DNA of 40,894 nucleotides from a bacterium (GTDB lineage Bacteria; CLD3; SB21), in contig JAEUSK010000095.1 in assembly GCA_016787925.1 (NCBI GenBank), forward strand, positions 1-40,894. The letters are read 5' to 3'. Position numbers and translations under genes: made by a program. The notes beneath the pieces are model-generated. The model was not told where the DNA came from. It was given only the letters and a program-made list of their open reading frames with translations, and did no database searches. Positions 8,775-15,788 of this stretch are shown in pieces (positions within the stretch are counted from its first letter, which is position 1; each line of letters begins with the position of its first letter).

Positions 8775-9425
8775 ATGTTTGTTGGCCATTACGCGGTTGC
8801 ATTAGCGGCAAAAAAAGCCGCGCCAAAAGTATCGTTAGGAACTTTGTTTTTGGCGGCACAGTTTGTCGATTTACTTTGGCCCATGCTGTTGCTCGTGGGT
8901 CTCGAGCACGTGCGCATCGATCCGGGCAACACGATACTTACTCCTCTGGATTTCTACGATTATCCTATTTCGCACAGCCTTGCTGCCGTAATCGTATGGT
9001 CTGTGTTATTTGGTTCACTTATTTTCTTTATAAGACGGGACAAGAAAACCTCTTTCGTTATTGGGTTATGTGTTTTTAGTCATTGGATTCTTGATCTTAT
9101 CACGCACCGGCCCGATCTTCCTTTGGCATTCGACAGAAACCTGTACTTTGGCCTCGGACTATGGAATTCGCCAACTGGAACTGTGGTGGTTGAACTTGGT
9201 TTGTTTATGGTCGGAACTATTATGTACGTTCGAGCGACGAAATCTATAGACCATATCGGCGCTTATGGATTCTGGTCTTTGTTAAGTGTTTTACTGCTTA
9301 TTTACATTAGCAATTTTCTTGGGCCGCCGCCCCCGAACGAATTTGCATTAACGGTTGTTGCCAACGCCGCCTGGCTATTCGTTATTTGGGCATATTGGGT
9401 TGACCGCCATCGGATTGCGGTTTAA
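8775..9425 (+). CDS. YdjM-like (DUF457-type) multi-pass membrane protein
   Basis: A 216-residue inner-membrane protein with about six hydrophobic segments. It starts MFVGHYAVALAAKK, and polar residues lie at membrane edges: Asp in QFVDLLWP, HSL in YPISHSLAA, and SHWILDLITHRPD. This spacing of His and Asp is typical of the YdjM/DUF457 family of putative metal-dependent membrane hydrolases, whose reaction is unknown. GGAG precedes the ATG by seven bases. A run of four prolines sits between the last two membrane segments. It is on the same strand as the kinase but has a possible promoter of its own. Confidence 0.72.
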   Translation: MFVGHYAVALAAKKAAPKVSLGTLFLAAQFVDLLWPMLLLVGLEHVRIDPGNTILTPLDFYDYPISHSLAAVIVWSVLFGSLIFFIRRDKKTSFVIGLCVFSHWILDLITHRPDLPLAFDRNLYFGLGLWNSPTGTVVVELGLFMVGTIMYVRATKSIDHIGAYGFWSLLSVLLLIYISNFLGPPPPNEFALTVVANAAWLFVIWAYWVDRHRIAV

Positions 9426-9490
9426 AATTTTGAATTATGACTTATATTAAACTCTAACGCATTTCTAACTTACCGAAAGGGGCCGATCCA

Positions 9491-9853
9491 ATGGAGAAAG
9501 AGATGATCGATCTACGCGACCTGATCATGATGATCAAAGAAAAGAAGGAAATGAATGCCAACCTTGCGTTGGAATTTGATTGTAGATTAGAGGTTGAAGA
9601 TTATAAGCCTCTGGTCAAGGTGATCAATTACGCTATTAACTATGTAAGTCAATTAACGGATCAGCCAATGCAGATATCGCTTAATGCCGGCGGAAGTGGT
9701 TATCTCCTGGGCTTTACCGCATTCACATCGCAAATGGAATTTCCTGCAATCAGCAATCAGGTAGTTGAAGCATTGATTCCATATCAGGCTTCCGTCAAGG
9801 TAGACGGTGAAAAGGGCAAGTATGTTAAAATGTTGATTACTTTTAAACAGTGA
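9491..9853 (+). CDS. Small protein of unknown function, possibly a degenerate GHKL-ATPase fold
   Basis: A 120-residue soluble protein that I do not recognise by name. AAAGGGG lies about eight bases before the ATG, so it is very likely translated. After a charged N-terminal helix (residues 1-26), the segment PLVKVINYAINYVSQ looks like the N-box helix of histidine-kinase ATPase domains. It is followed by strands (MQISLNA, GYLLGFTAF) and a terminal strand (YVKMLITFK) like the last strand of that fold. The G1 and G2 boxes that bind ATP are missing. It could be a non-catalytic relative of kinase ATPase domains or something unrelated. It is the last gene before the dnaA convergence. Confidence 0.6.
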   Translation: MEKEMIDLRDLIMMIKEKKEMNANLALEFDCRLEVEDYKPLVKVINYAINYVSQLTDQPMQISLNAGGSGYLLGFTAFTSQMEFPAISNQVVEALIPYQASVKVDGEKGKYVKMLITFKQ

Positions 9854-9916
9854 TCAAGCGTCGCTACGCTGCCTAAATCACCGGTCGTTTACCTCTTAGG
9901 GTCTATTAAATAATAA

Positions 9917-9940
9917 AGGGGCAAGATTGCTCAAGCCCCT
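9917..9940. terminator. Bidirectional terminator between the 9491 gene and dnaA
   Basis: AGGGGC at 9917-9922 pairs with GCCCCT at 9935-9940 around a 12-base loop. AT-rich sequence follows on both sides, and on the minus strand the arm is followed by TTATTATTT. It lies between convergent genes. The stem is short. Confidence 0.55.
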
Positions 9941-9977
9941 CTATTAATTTATCTGAAGGTGAAAGGAAATATTTTAA

Positions 9978-11447
9978 TTAATAACCCGCTAATTCGATCT
10001 TGCGTTTCATTGTCTCCACATCGTCTTTTATTTTTGGATTAGACCCCATAGATTCTTCGACCAGACGGCAGGCATAAATTACAGTTGAGTGGTCTCGCCC
10101 TCCAAAATGCAACCCTATTGTTTTTAGCGACGAGCCTAATATTTCTTTTGTCAGGAACATACAAATCTGTCGCGCCTCAACAATTTCCTTTTTTCGCGTT
10201 TTCGCCCTCAACATGTCTTCCGGTATATTGTAGTAAGCCGCGACGGTTTTTTGAATCATATCAATGGACAAATTCTTCTTTTTGATCGCAATCGTATCTT
10301 TTAAAACAGATTTTGCCAGATCAAGATTCAATTCCGTATTGGCAATGGAAGAGTAAGCCAGTAATTTGATCAATGCGCCTTCCAGTTCACGAATATTCGC
10401 TGTTATATTCATCGCAACAAACTCACAAACTTCCGGCGGCAGATATACGCCGTCCTCTTCGCTACGCTTCTGCAAAATGGCAATACGTGTTTCAAGATCG
10501 GGTGGTTGAATATCGGTAACCAAACCCCATTGAAACCTCGAAATAAGCCTTTCTTCAACCTGTTTGAGTTCTTTGGGCGGACGATCTGAGGTCAAAACAA
10601 TCTGTTTACCCATCTGATGCAGCGTATTGAAAGTGTGAAAAAATTCTTCCTGGGTTTTTCCCTTATCGGCAAAGAACTGAATGTCATCTACCATCAATAA
10701 GTCAAAATTACGATAGAGTTTGCTGAATTCCTGGATTTTGTCGTTTCGAATTGCGCCGACGAAATCATTCGTAAAGTTCTCACTTGTTACATAGGCAATC
10801 TTTTTACTGGGATAGTTTGTCTTGACGTAATTCCCGATTGCTTGAATCAAATGCGTCTTTCCCATACCCGCTCCGCCATAGATTACGAGCGGATTGAATG
10901 AGGTAAGCCCTGGTTTCTCTGAAACAGCCAGGGCGGCGGCCTTTGCAAATTTGTTTCCGTTTCCCTCAATGAAGCTCTCAAATGTGTAGCGTGCATTAAG
11001 AAATGTCTCAAATCGATCAGCCGGAGTTTTTGAAGGCAAGACTACGGATTGCATTTGTCCGGTCGCCTCGTGGACAAAATTCGATTTATCATTTGTAAAA
11101 GCGCCTGAGGAATCTTTTATCAAATAAGAAATTCCAAAATTCTCATTCACAATTTCATGTAGAGCGGAGAGTATAAATTCGCTGTAACGCCCCTCAAGCC
11201 ACTCTATAAAAAACTGGTTCGGAATAGAAACAACTAATTTGTTATTTTCAATTCTTACAGGCTCAATTGGGTTTATCCAGGTACGAAATGAAGGTCCTGA
11301 AATTTGGTTTTGTATTATTTCACAGCAACCGCTCCATATCTCTTTAGGATCCAATAGCTTCTGAGAAATTGTTGAATGGTCCTTTTCCTTGGCGGATGTG
11401 GAAAAAGCAGAATAACTGAATTTATTTTGACTTTGAGGCTCTATCAT
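9978..11447 (-). CDS. dnaA: Chromosomal replication initiator protein DnaA
   Basis: Binds DnaA boxes at oriC, opens the DNA and helps load the helicase. The 489-residue protein has a Ser/Lys-rich extension of about 33 residues, then domain I (KEIWSGCCEIIQ...FRTWINPIEP), a variable linker, and the AAA+ domain III. Domain III shows Walker A GGAGMGKT at 191-198, Walker B LLMVDDIQFF near 250-259 and a sensor-2 helix after ANIRELEGAL. Domain IV has the DnaA-box-binding signature GGRDHSTVIYA. No strong Shine-Dalgarno is seen. The gene reads away from rpmH, and no dnaN follows; downstream is a convergent unrelated gene. An exact DnaA box lies 17-25 bases upstream of the start, which suggests autoregulation. 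Confidence 0.97.
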   Translation of the reverse strand: MIEPQSQNKFSYSAFSTSAKEKDHSTISQKLLDPKEIWSGCCEIIQNQISGPSFRTWINPIEPVRIENNKLVVSIPNQFFIEWLEGRYSEFILSALHEIVNENFGISYLIKDSSGAFTNDKSNFVHEATGQMQSVVLPSKTPADRFETFLNARYTFESFIEGNGNKFAKAAALAVSEKPGLTSFNPLVIYGGAGMGKTHLIQAIGNYVKTNYPSKKIAYVTSENFTNDFVGAIRNDKIQEFSKLYRNFDLLMVDDIQFFADKGKTQEEFFHTFNTLHQMGKQIVLTSDRPPKELKQVEERLISRFQWGLVTDIQPPDLETRIAILQKRSEEDGVYLPPEVCEFVAMNITANIRELEGALIKLLAYSSIANTELNLDLAKSVLKDTIAIKKKNLSIDMIQKTVAAYYNIPEDMLRAKTRKKEIVEARQICMFLTKEILGSSLKTIGLHFGGRDHSTVIYACRLVEESMGSNPKIKDDVETMKRKIELAGY

Positions 11448-11463
11448 TTAACTTTTTTTTGCC

Positions 11464-11472
11464 TTATTCACA
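11464..11472 (+). promoter_or_regulatory. DnaA box TTATTCACA
   Basis: Exact match to the TTATNCACA consensus, 17 bases upstream of the dnaA start on the opposite strand. It is well placed for DnaA autoregulation and for origin binding. Confidence 0.65.
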
Positions 11473-11803
11473 TTTTATAATACGTATCAAGCCTATGAAA
11501 CATTTCTCAAATATGAGCTATAACGTATCGTGTTTTAGGTGGCAATCTGTAGCTGTAATGCATGTATAAACAAATATTTAACTTTGACAATTACGCCTTT
11601 TGCTGACCACGAAGAGCCAAAGAGCTTGGTTTTTAAGTAGACTATCTTGCAACAATTTACTAACAATTAACATTTTGTCAACATTTCATGAGTGGCTGGT
11701 TGAACTAAGCCTAATTTACGAATCCGCATATGATTGTCAAGAAAAAAGCTTAATGCTGATTTTCTTGCTATAATATCTTTATATTTATTAATATGTTATT
11801 GGG

Positions 11804-11824
11804 CGAATAATTTTTGTTTATTCG
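11804..11824. repeat. Inverted repeat in the candidate origin
   Basis: CGAATAA (11804-11810) and TTATTCG (11818-11824) are perfect inverted copies with a 7-base T-rich loop. Each arm resembles the TTATTC half of a DnaA box, so the pair may be two divergent weak boxes rather than a hairpin. Confidence 0.5.
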
Positions 11825-11925
11825 TACTTTATGCAAAACCCCTCATGTTGTCGTTTGATTTAAACTATTAATTTTCAAAGTATTAACTGCGGTTTTATAA
11901 TTCTTTATATTTTTTGAGTTTTATC

Positions 11926-11954
11926 TTGACTTTTCATGTCAATTATGTTAAATT
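11926..11954 (+). promoter_or_regulatory. Candidate promoter of the rpmH operon
   Basis: TTGACT at 11926-11931 and TAAATT at 11949-11954 with a 17-base spacer, about 93 bases before the rpmH start. Nothing better is seen closer to the gene. Confidence 0.4.
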
Positions 11955-12047
11955 TGCTACCCTAATTTTATTTTAAATTATTGGGCACTTAAACACTGTA
12001 AGTTTATATAAATCAATTAATTATTTTGGTGGAATGAAGGAGATGTA

Positions 12048-12194
12048 GTGAAAAGAACTTATCAGCCTAGCAAGAGAAAAAGAAAGAATAAACACGGGTT
12101 TAGAGAGCGGATGAATTCTAAAGGAGGAAGAAGGGTTCTTGCGTCCCGAAGGGCAAAGGGCAGAAAAAAACTATCAGTCAGCGATGAGTTTTAA
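12048..12194 (+). CDS. rpmH: 50S ribosomal protein bL34
   Basis: A 48-residue, strongly basic protein of the large ribosomal subunit. The translation starts [17 protein letters not shown] and contains [20 protein letters not shown], the nearly invariant bL34 signature. The GTG start at 12048 has AAGGAG six bases upstream. It faces the putative origin and is the first gene of the rpmH-yidD-yidC-mnmE group. The usual next gene, rnpA, is missing: only 73 non-coding bases separate it from yidD. Confidence 0.96.
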   Translation: MKRTYQPSKRKRKNKHGFRERMNSKGGRRVLASRRAKGRKKLSVSDEF

Positions 12195-12227
12195 TGTCGC
12201 ATAAGTTTCATAATATCATTCTGAAAG

Positions 12228-12258
12228 TAAGGCTTCTTTCGTATCGGAGGAAGCCTTA
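12228..12258 (+). promoter_or_regulatory. Hairpin between rpmH and yidD overlapping a Shine-Dalgarno-like sequence
   Basis: TAAGGCTTC (12228-12236) and GAAGCCTTA (12250-12258) form a perfect 9-bp stem with a 13-base loop. GGAGGAAG (12246-12253) straddles the loop and the 3' arm. No U-run follows immediately (the T-run starts at 12272, inside yidD), so it is not a standard terminator. It may be an attenuator, a processing site or a translational control element. Confidence 0.6.
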
Positions 12259-12267
12259 TTAGTTAAT

Positions 12268-12528
12268 ATGAGTTTTTTTTTCAGACATATTCTTATTCTC
12301 TTCATCCGAATCTACCAAAACACCATTTCGGTAGTCCTTCCGTCTACTTGTCGTTTTTTTCCGTCGTGCTCCCATTATTCAGTTGAGGCCATCCGATCAC
12401 ACGGTGTTGTTTGCGGCTCTTGGCTATCGGTAAAAAGAATTCTCAAATGTCATCCATTCAATCCGGGCGGCTACGATCCGGTTCCAACTAAAGATAATTT
12501 GCATTCATTTTGTAAGGAGTCTCATTAA
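12268..12528 (+). CDS. yidD: Membrane protein insertion efficiency factor YidD
   Basis: An 86-residue protein that associates with the inner membrane and assists YidC-dependent insertion. Family features are all present: [27 protein letters not shown] with its cysteines, and [13 protein letters not shown]. The first residues are hydrophobic and probably form an amphipathic anchor. The ATG lies 16 bases beyond the nearest Shine-Dalgarno-like GGAGGA, which is longer than usual, and that sequence is partly inside a hairpin. Its stop codon directly abuts the yidC start. Confidence 0.93.
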   Translation: MSFFFRHILILFIRIYQNTISVVLPSTCRFFPSCSHYSVEAIRSHGVVCGSWLSVKRILKCHPFNPGGYDPVPTKDNLHSFCKESH

Positions 12529-14265
12529 ATGGACAGAAAAACGATTATTGGAATGATCCTGATTGCGGTCATTATAATTGCGTGGCCTTTTTATACGAAG
12601 CTTATTTCGCCGGAGCCTGTACCGGTAAAGTATGTTAATGGAGGTGTTGCGGTCAAGGTAGATACGTCAGTATCAATTTCTGAAAAACGCGATTCTGCCA
12701 CAGCGAAAAAAGCAGCCGTATCTGATATTCAAAAAACGAAAACTGAAATTCCGATAAAGGAAAATGCGTTATGGTCCAACGCTCCCGAAAAAGTTATCTC
12801 AATAAAAAGCAAACTATTCACAACTAGAATCTCCAATAAATCGGGCGGCACGATCAAAGAATGGGTTCTACAAAATTACAAGGACGGCACAGGTAGTAAA
12901 GTTAACTTCATTGACTCTCATAAAAACATCAATTTTTCTTTCAACTACCACAATCAAGTCATCAATCTGAGCGATGCCGTTTTCGAAGCTTCTTCAAATC
13001 AGAGTGAAATTGACTTGGATTATGTCGGTAGTTGGTCAATTAGTTATACGCTTGTGTTTGATCAAACACGGTCAATCGAGCAAACTTTCACATTTTACAA
13101 TGACCGTTATGATTTTGATGTTGATGTTGAATTCAAGAACTTTGGCGATGAAGTCATCAATTCCGAATATCAGCTCCAGTGGTTGTCGGGCCTGCGTTCA
13201 ACTGAAAAAGACTTACATGGCGATCTGACTTATTTCAAAGCTTATTCCCTCTTGGGCGATGAAAAAGAAGAATTTGATGTTACCGAGAATTCATCTGAAC
13301 TTGCTTTTTCAGGCTTAACAAAGTGGCTGGCTTCTCGTACTAAGTACTTCGTTCTCTTCATTATTCCACAGGAAAAAGATGGCACGGGGTGTAAACTCAG
13401 AGGTGAGGCGTTTACGAAAAACGGGGCGCTGGACAAAAAAGAATACCTGCTGTCCATGAGCATGAAATTTGAATCAAACAAAAAAGACCGGTTTAAGTTT
13501 TATATTGGGCCTATGGACTTTTCAACGCTCAATAAATATGATGAAAATCTCACGGTGATTATGGAGTGGGGGTGGGCCATTATTCGTCCTATTACAAAAG
13601 CAATTCTGTATACTTTCAATTTTCTATACGGAATAATTCCGAATTATGGATGGGTAATTATTGTTTTCGCTTTACTGGTGCGTATTGTCCTTTACCCTCT
13701 TACACATAAGAGTTTTGTTGGTATGCAGAAAATGAAAGAGGTCATGCCAAAACAAAGGGAGATTCAAAAGAAATTCAAAGACAATCCTACGAAAATGCAG
13801 CAGGAAATGATGAAGCTGTACAAGGAGGTCGGATATAATCCACTCTCAGGCTGCCTTATCATGTTCATTCAGCTTCCAATTTTGTTTCCTATTTATCAGG
13901 TGTTCAATGAATCACTCGATTTAAGACAAGCGCCTTTTTTCGGCTGGATCAAAGATCTTTCTATTCCTGATACAGTTGGGATCCTGCATACGGGATTACC
14001 CTTTATCGGAGATTTTCATGTTAACCCATTACCAATCATAATGACAGTCTTGACTTTCATACAGCAAAAAATTGCCCCCATGACCCCGATGGACACTTCT
14101 GACCCTTCCCAGAAATTCAATCAAAAATTTCTACTTTATGGTATGCCTATCATGTTCTTCTTCTTGTTCAATAATTTTGCTTCCGGACTTGTGCTATATT
14201 GGACAATGTTCAACGTTCTTACTATGGCACAGCAGCTTCTGATGGCAAAACATGTGATAAAATAA
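12529..14265 (+). CDS. yidC: Membrane protein insertase YidC
   Basis: Inserts proteins into the inner membrane, alone or with SecYEG. The 578-residue protein has an N-terminal membrane anchor (residues 5-24, MILIAVIIIAWPF), a large periplasmic domain to about residue 340 and a C-terminal insertase core of about five membrane segments. The core includes YGWVIIVFALLVRIVLYPLT, the basic cytoplasmic loop after MQKMKEVMP, and YNPLSGCLIMFIQLPILF. The long periplasmic domain is the Gram-negative form. GGAG precedes the ATG, which directly follows the yidD stop codon, so the two are probably co-translated. Confidence 0.95.
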   Translation: MDRKTIIGMILIAVIIIAWPFYTKLISPEPVPVKYVNGGVAVKVDTSVSISEKRDSATAKKAAVSDIQKTKTEIPIKENALWSNAPEKVISIKSKLFTTRISNKSGGTIKEWVLQNYKDGTGSKVNFIDSHKNINFSFNYHNQVINLSDAVFEASSNQSEIDLDYVGSWSISYTLVFDQTRSIEQTFTFYNDRYDFDVDVEFKNFGDEVINSEYQLQWLSGLRSTEKDLHGDLTYFKAYSLLGDEKEEFDVTENSSELAFSGLTKWLASRTKYFVLFIIPQEKDGTGCKLRGEAFTKNGALDKKEYLLSMSMKFESNKKDRFKFYIGPMDFSTLNKYDENLTVIMEWGWAIIRPITKAILYTFNFLYGIIPNYGWVIIVFALLVRIVLYPLTHKSFVGMQKMKEVMPKQREIQKKFKDNPTKMQQEMMKLYKEVGYNPLSGCLIMFIQLPILFPIYQVFNESLDLRQAPFFGWIKDLSIPDTVGILHTGLPFIGDFHVNPLPIIMTVLTFIQQKIAPMTPMDTSDPSQKFNQKFLLYGMPIMFFFLFNNFASGLVLYWTMFNVLTMAQQLLMAKHVIK

Positions 14266-14266
14266 T

Positions 14267-15655
14267 ATGTTCTTCGAAGATACTATAGCGGCAATTTCGA
14301 CCCCTTTGGGTATTGGTGCTGTAAGTATGGTGCGGATTTCCGGGAAAAACTCTGTTGAAATTGCCGATAAGATCTTTAGTGGACGGGTCAAGCCTTCCGT
14401 TGCAGAATCTCATTCTATTCTTTTTGGATTCTTGATCGATCCGAAAAATTCAGAAGAAATTGATTCGGTCTTACTAAGCGTCATGCGTTCTCCCAGATCT
14501 TATACGGGTTTTGACTCCATTGAGATTACCTGCCATGGCGGAGTGGTCAACACCAAAAGAGTTCTTGATCTCGTTTTGTCACAGGGTGCGCGGCTGGCAG
14601 AACCGGGAGAATTTACTAAGCTGGCTTATTTGAACGGTAAGATTGACCTTTCACAGGTTGAAGCAATTGCCGACATTATACATGCAAAAACTGAAGGCGC
14701 CCGCAAAGCTTCCATGTCTCAATTTATCGGCAGCCTTCGAAATGAAGTTTTGAATCTCCGGAATCAACTCATTCAGCTTTGTTCGCTCTTAGAAATTGAC
14801 CTCGATTTCGCCGAAGAAAATTTGCTAATAATAGATACGACAAAAATAAACGACCAGCTGTCCGCCGTGGAGAAACAGATCAAAAAACTGTTATCAACGT
14901 ATAATACCGGACATATTATTCGTGAAGGCGCCAGGGTTTCCATTCTAGGAAAACCCAACGTTGGGAAATCGAGCCTTATGAACGCTCTGCTTCAGAAGAA
15001 CAGGGCAATTGTGAGCCATTTGCCCGGTACGACGCGTGATTATATCGAAGAGACAATAGATGTTAGCGGCATACCATTTACATTCGTTGATACTGCCGGC
15101 ATAAGAGACACAAAAGATGACATAGAGATTCACGGGATCCATTTCTCAAAAGAGAATATTCTTTCAAGCGACCTCATTATTGTCATGTTCGATATATCAT
15201 CTCCATATGATGCTGATGATCGCAGAGTCAAGGCCGTTATTGATGATGCGATGCTACAAAACAAAACAGTCAAGACCATCTACGTCGGTAACAAGACGGA
15301 TCTTGGAGAATTTGACAGATTCAAATTCGCTTCACATATAGGATCCGATTTCATAAGAGTATCCGCAAAATCACAATCGGGTATTGATGAACTAAAAACA
15401 AAGATTGGAGTTTTATTCAACTCCGATGTTTCGTTTAATTCGCCAATGATATCAAGACTGAGACATAAAATCGCATTGGAGAAGAGCTTGTCAAGTCTGG
15501 AAATTGCGAAAAGATCATTGGCAGATAATTTATCTTATGAATTTGTTGCGTTGGATATACACAACGCAATTCATGCTTTGGCGGAAATTGTTGGCGAAGT
15601 TTCATCTGACGATGTACTGAACAATATTTTCTCTAGTTTCTGTATCGGAAAATGA
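14267..15655 (+). CDS. mnmE: tRNA modification GTPase MnmE
   Basis: With MnmG it installs the aminomethyl-type modification on U34 of certain tRNAs, using folate and GTP. The 462-residue protein has the N-terminal folate-binding domain (DTIAAISTPLGIGAVSMVRISG and the FDSIEITCHGG segment), then helical regions around an inserted GTPase domain. The GTPase motifs are G1 GKPNVGKS at 228-235, G3 DTAGIRDT and G4 NKTD. The C-terminus ends in FCIGK, carrying the family's essential Cys. The start is one base after the yidC stop. The operon partner mnmG follows after a gap holding two parS sites. Confidence 0.96.
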   Translation: MFFEDTIAAISTPLGIGAVSMVRISGKNSVEIADKIFSGRVKPSVAESHSILFGFLIDPKNSEEIDSVLLSVMRSPRSYTGFDSIEITCHGGVVNTKRVLDLVLSQGARLAEPGEFTKLAYLNGKIDLSQVEAIADIIHAKTEGARKASMSQFIGSLRNEVLNLRNQLIQLCSLLEIDLDFAEENLLIIDTTKINDQLSAVEKQIKKLLSTYNTGHIIREGARVSILGKPNVGKSSLMNALLQKNRAIVSHLPGTTRDYIEETIDVSGIPFTFVDTAGIRDTKDDIEIHGIHFSKENILSSDLIIVMFDISSPYDADDRRVKAVIDDAMLQNKTVKTIYVGNKTDLGEFDRFKFASHIGSDFIRVSAKSQSGIDELKTKIGVLFNSDVSFNSPMISRLRHKIALEKSLSSLEIAKRSLADNLSYEFVALDIHNAIHALAEIVGEVSSDDVLNNIFSSFCIGK

Positions 15656-15697
15656 CCTGCATTGGAAATAGTAACATGGATCATAAGTCTCTGTAAG

Positions 15698-15713
15698 TGT
15701 TCCACGTGAAACG
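15698..15713. other. parS centromere site 1 (one base off consensus)
   Basis: TGTTCCACGTGAAACG matches the ParB-binding palindrome TGTTTCACGTGAAACA except at positions 5 and 16; position 5 is also variable in known sites. Its centre is 47 bases from the second site. Confidence 0.85.
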
Positions 15714-15744
15714 CCTTGCAATTTAGCTTTTTGTTCTGACGCAG

Positions 15745-15760
15745 TGTTTCACGTGAAACA
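15745..15760. other. parS centromere site 2 (perfect)
   Basis: TGTTTCACGTGAAACA is the complete 16-base parS palindrome bound by ParB. It lies in the mnmE-mnmG gap about 4 kb from the candidate origin, where chromosomal parS sites usually cluster. No parA or parB gene is in the window. Confidence 0.93.
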
Positions 15761-15788
15761 CATGTAAATCGTTTAAAAACAAATTAAT

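Larger units (their letters stand above)
11448..12047. other. Candidate replication origin (oriC), dnaA-rpmH intergenic region
   Basis: A 600-base AT-rich gap without any convincing ORF between divergent dnaA and rpmH, the usual position of oriC in many bacteria. It holds one exact DnaA box (11464-11472), a one-mismatch box TTATGCAAA (11829-11837) and weaker matches at 11818-11826 and 11802-11810. TCTTTATATTT occurs twice, at 11776 and 11902. The stretch from about 11840 to 12030 is especially AT-rich and could be the unwinding element. Two parS sites lie about 4 kb away, as expected near an origin. No strand-composition calculation was made, so the origin call rests on gene order and boxes. 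Confidence 0.6.
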
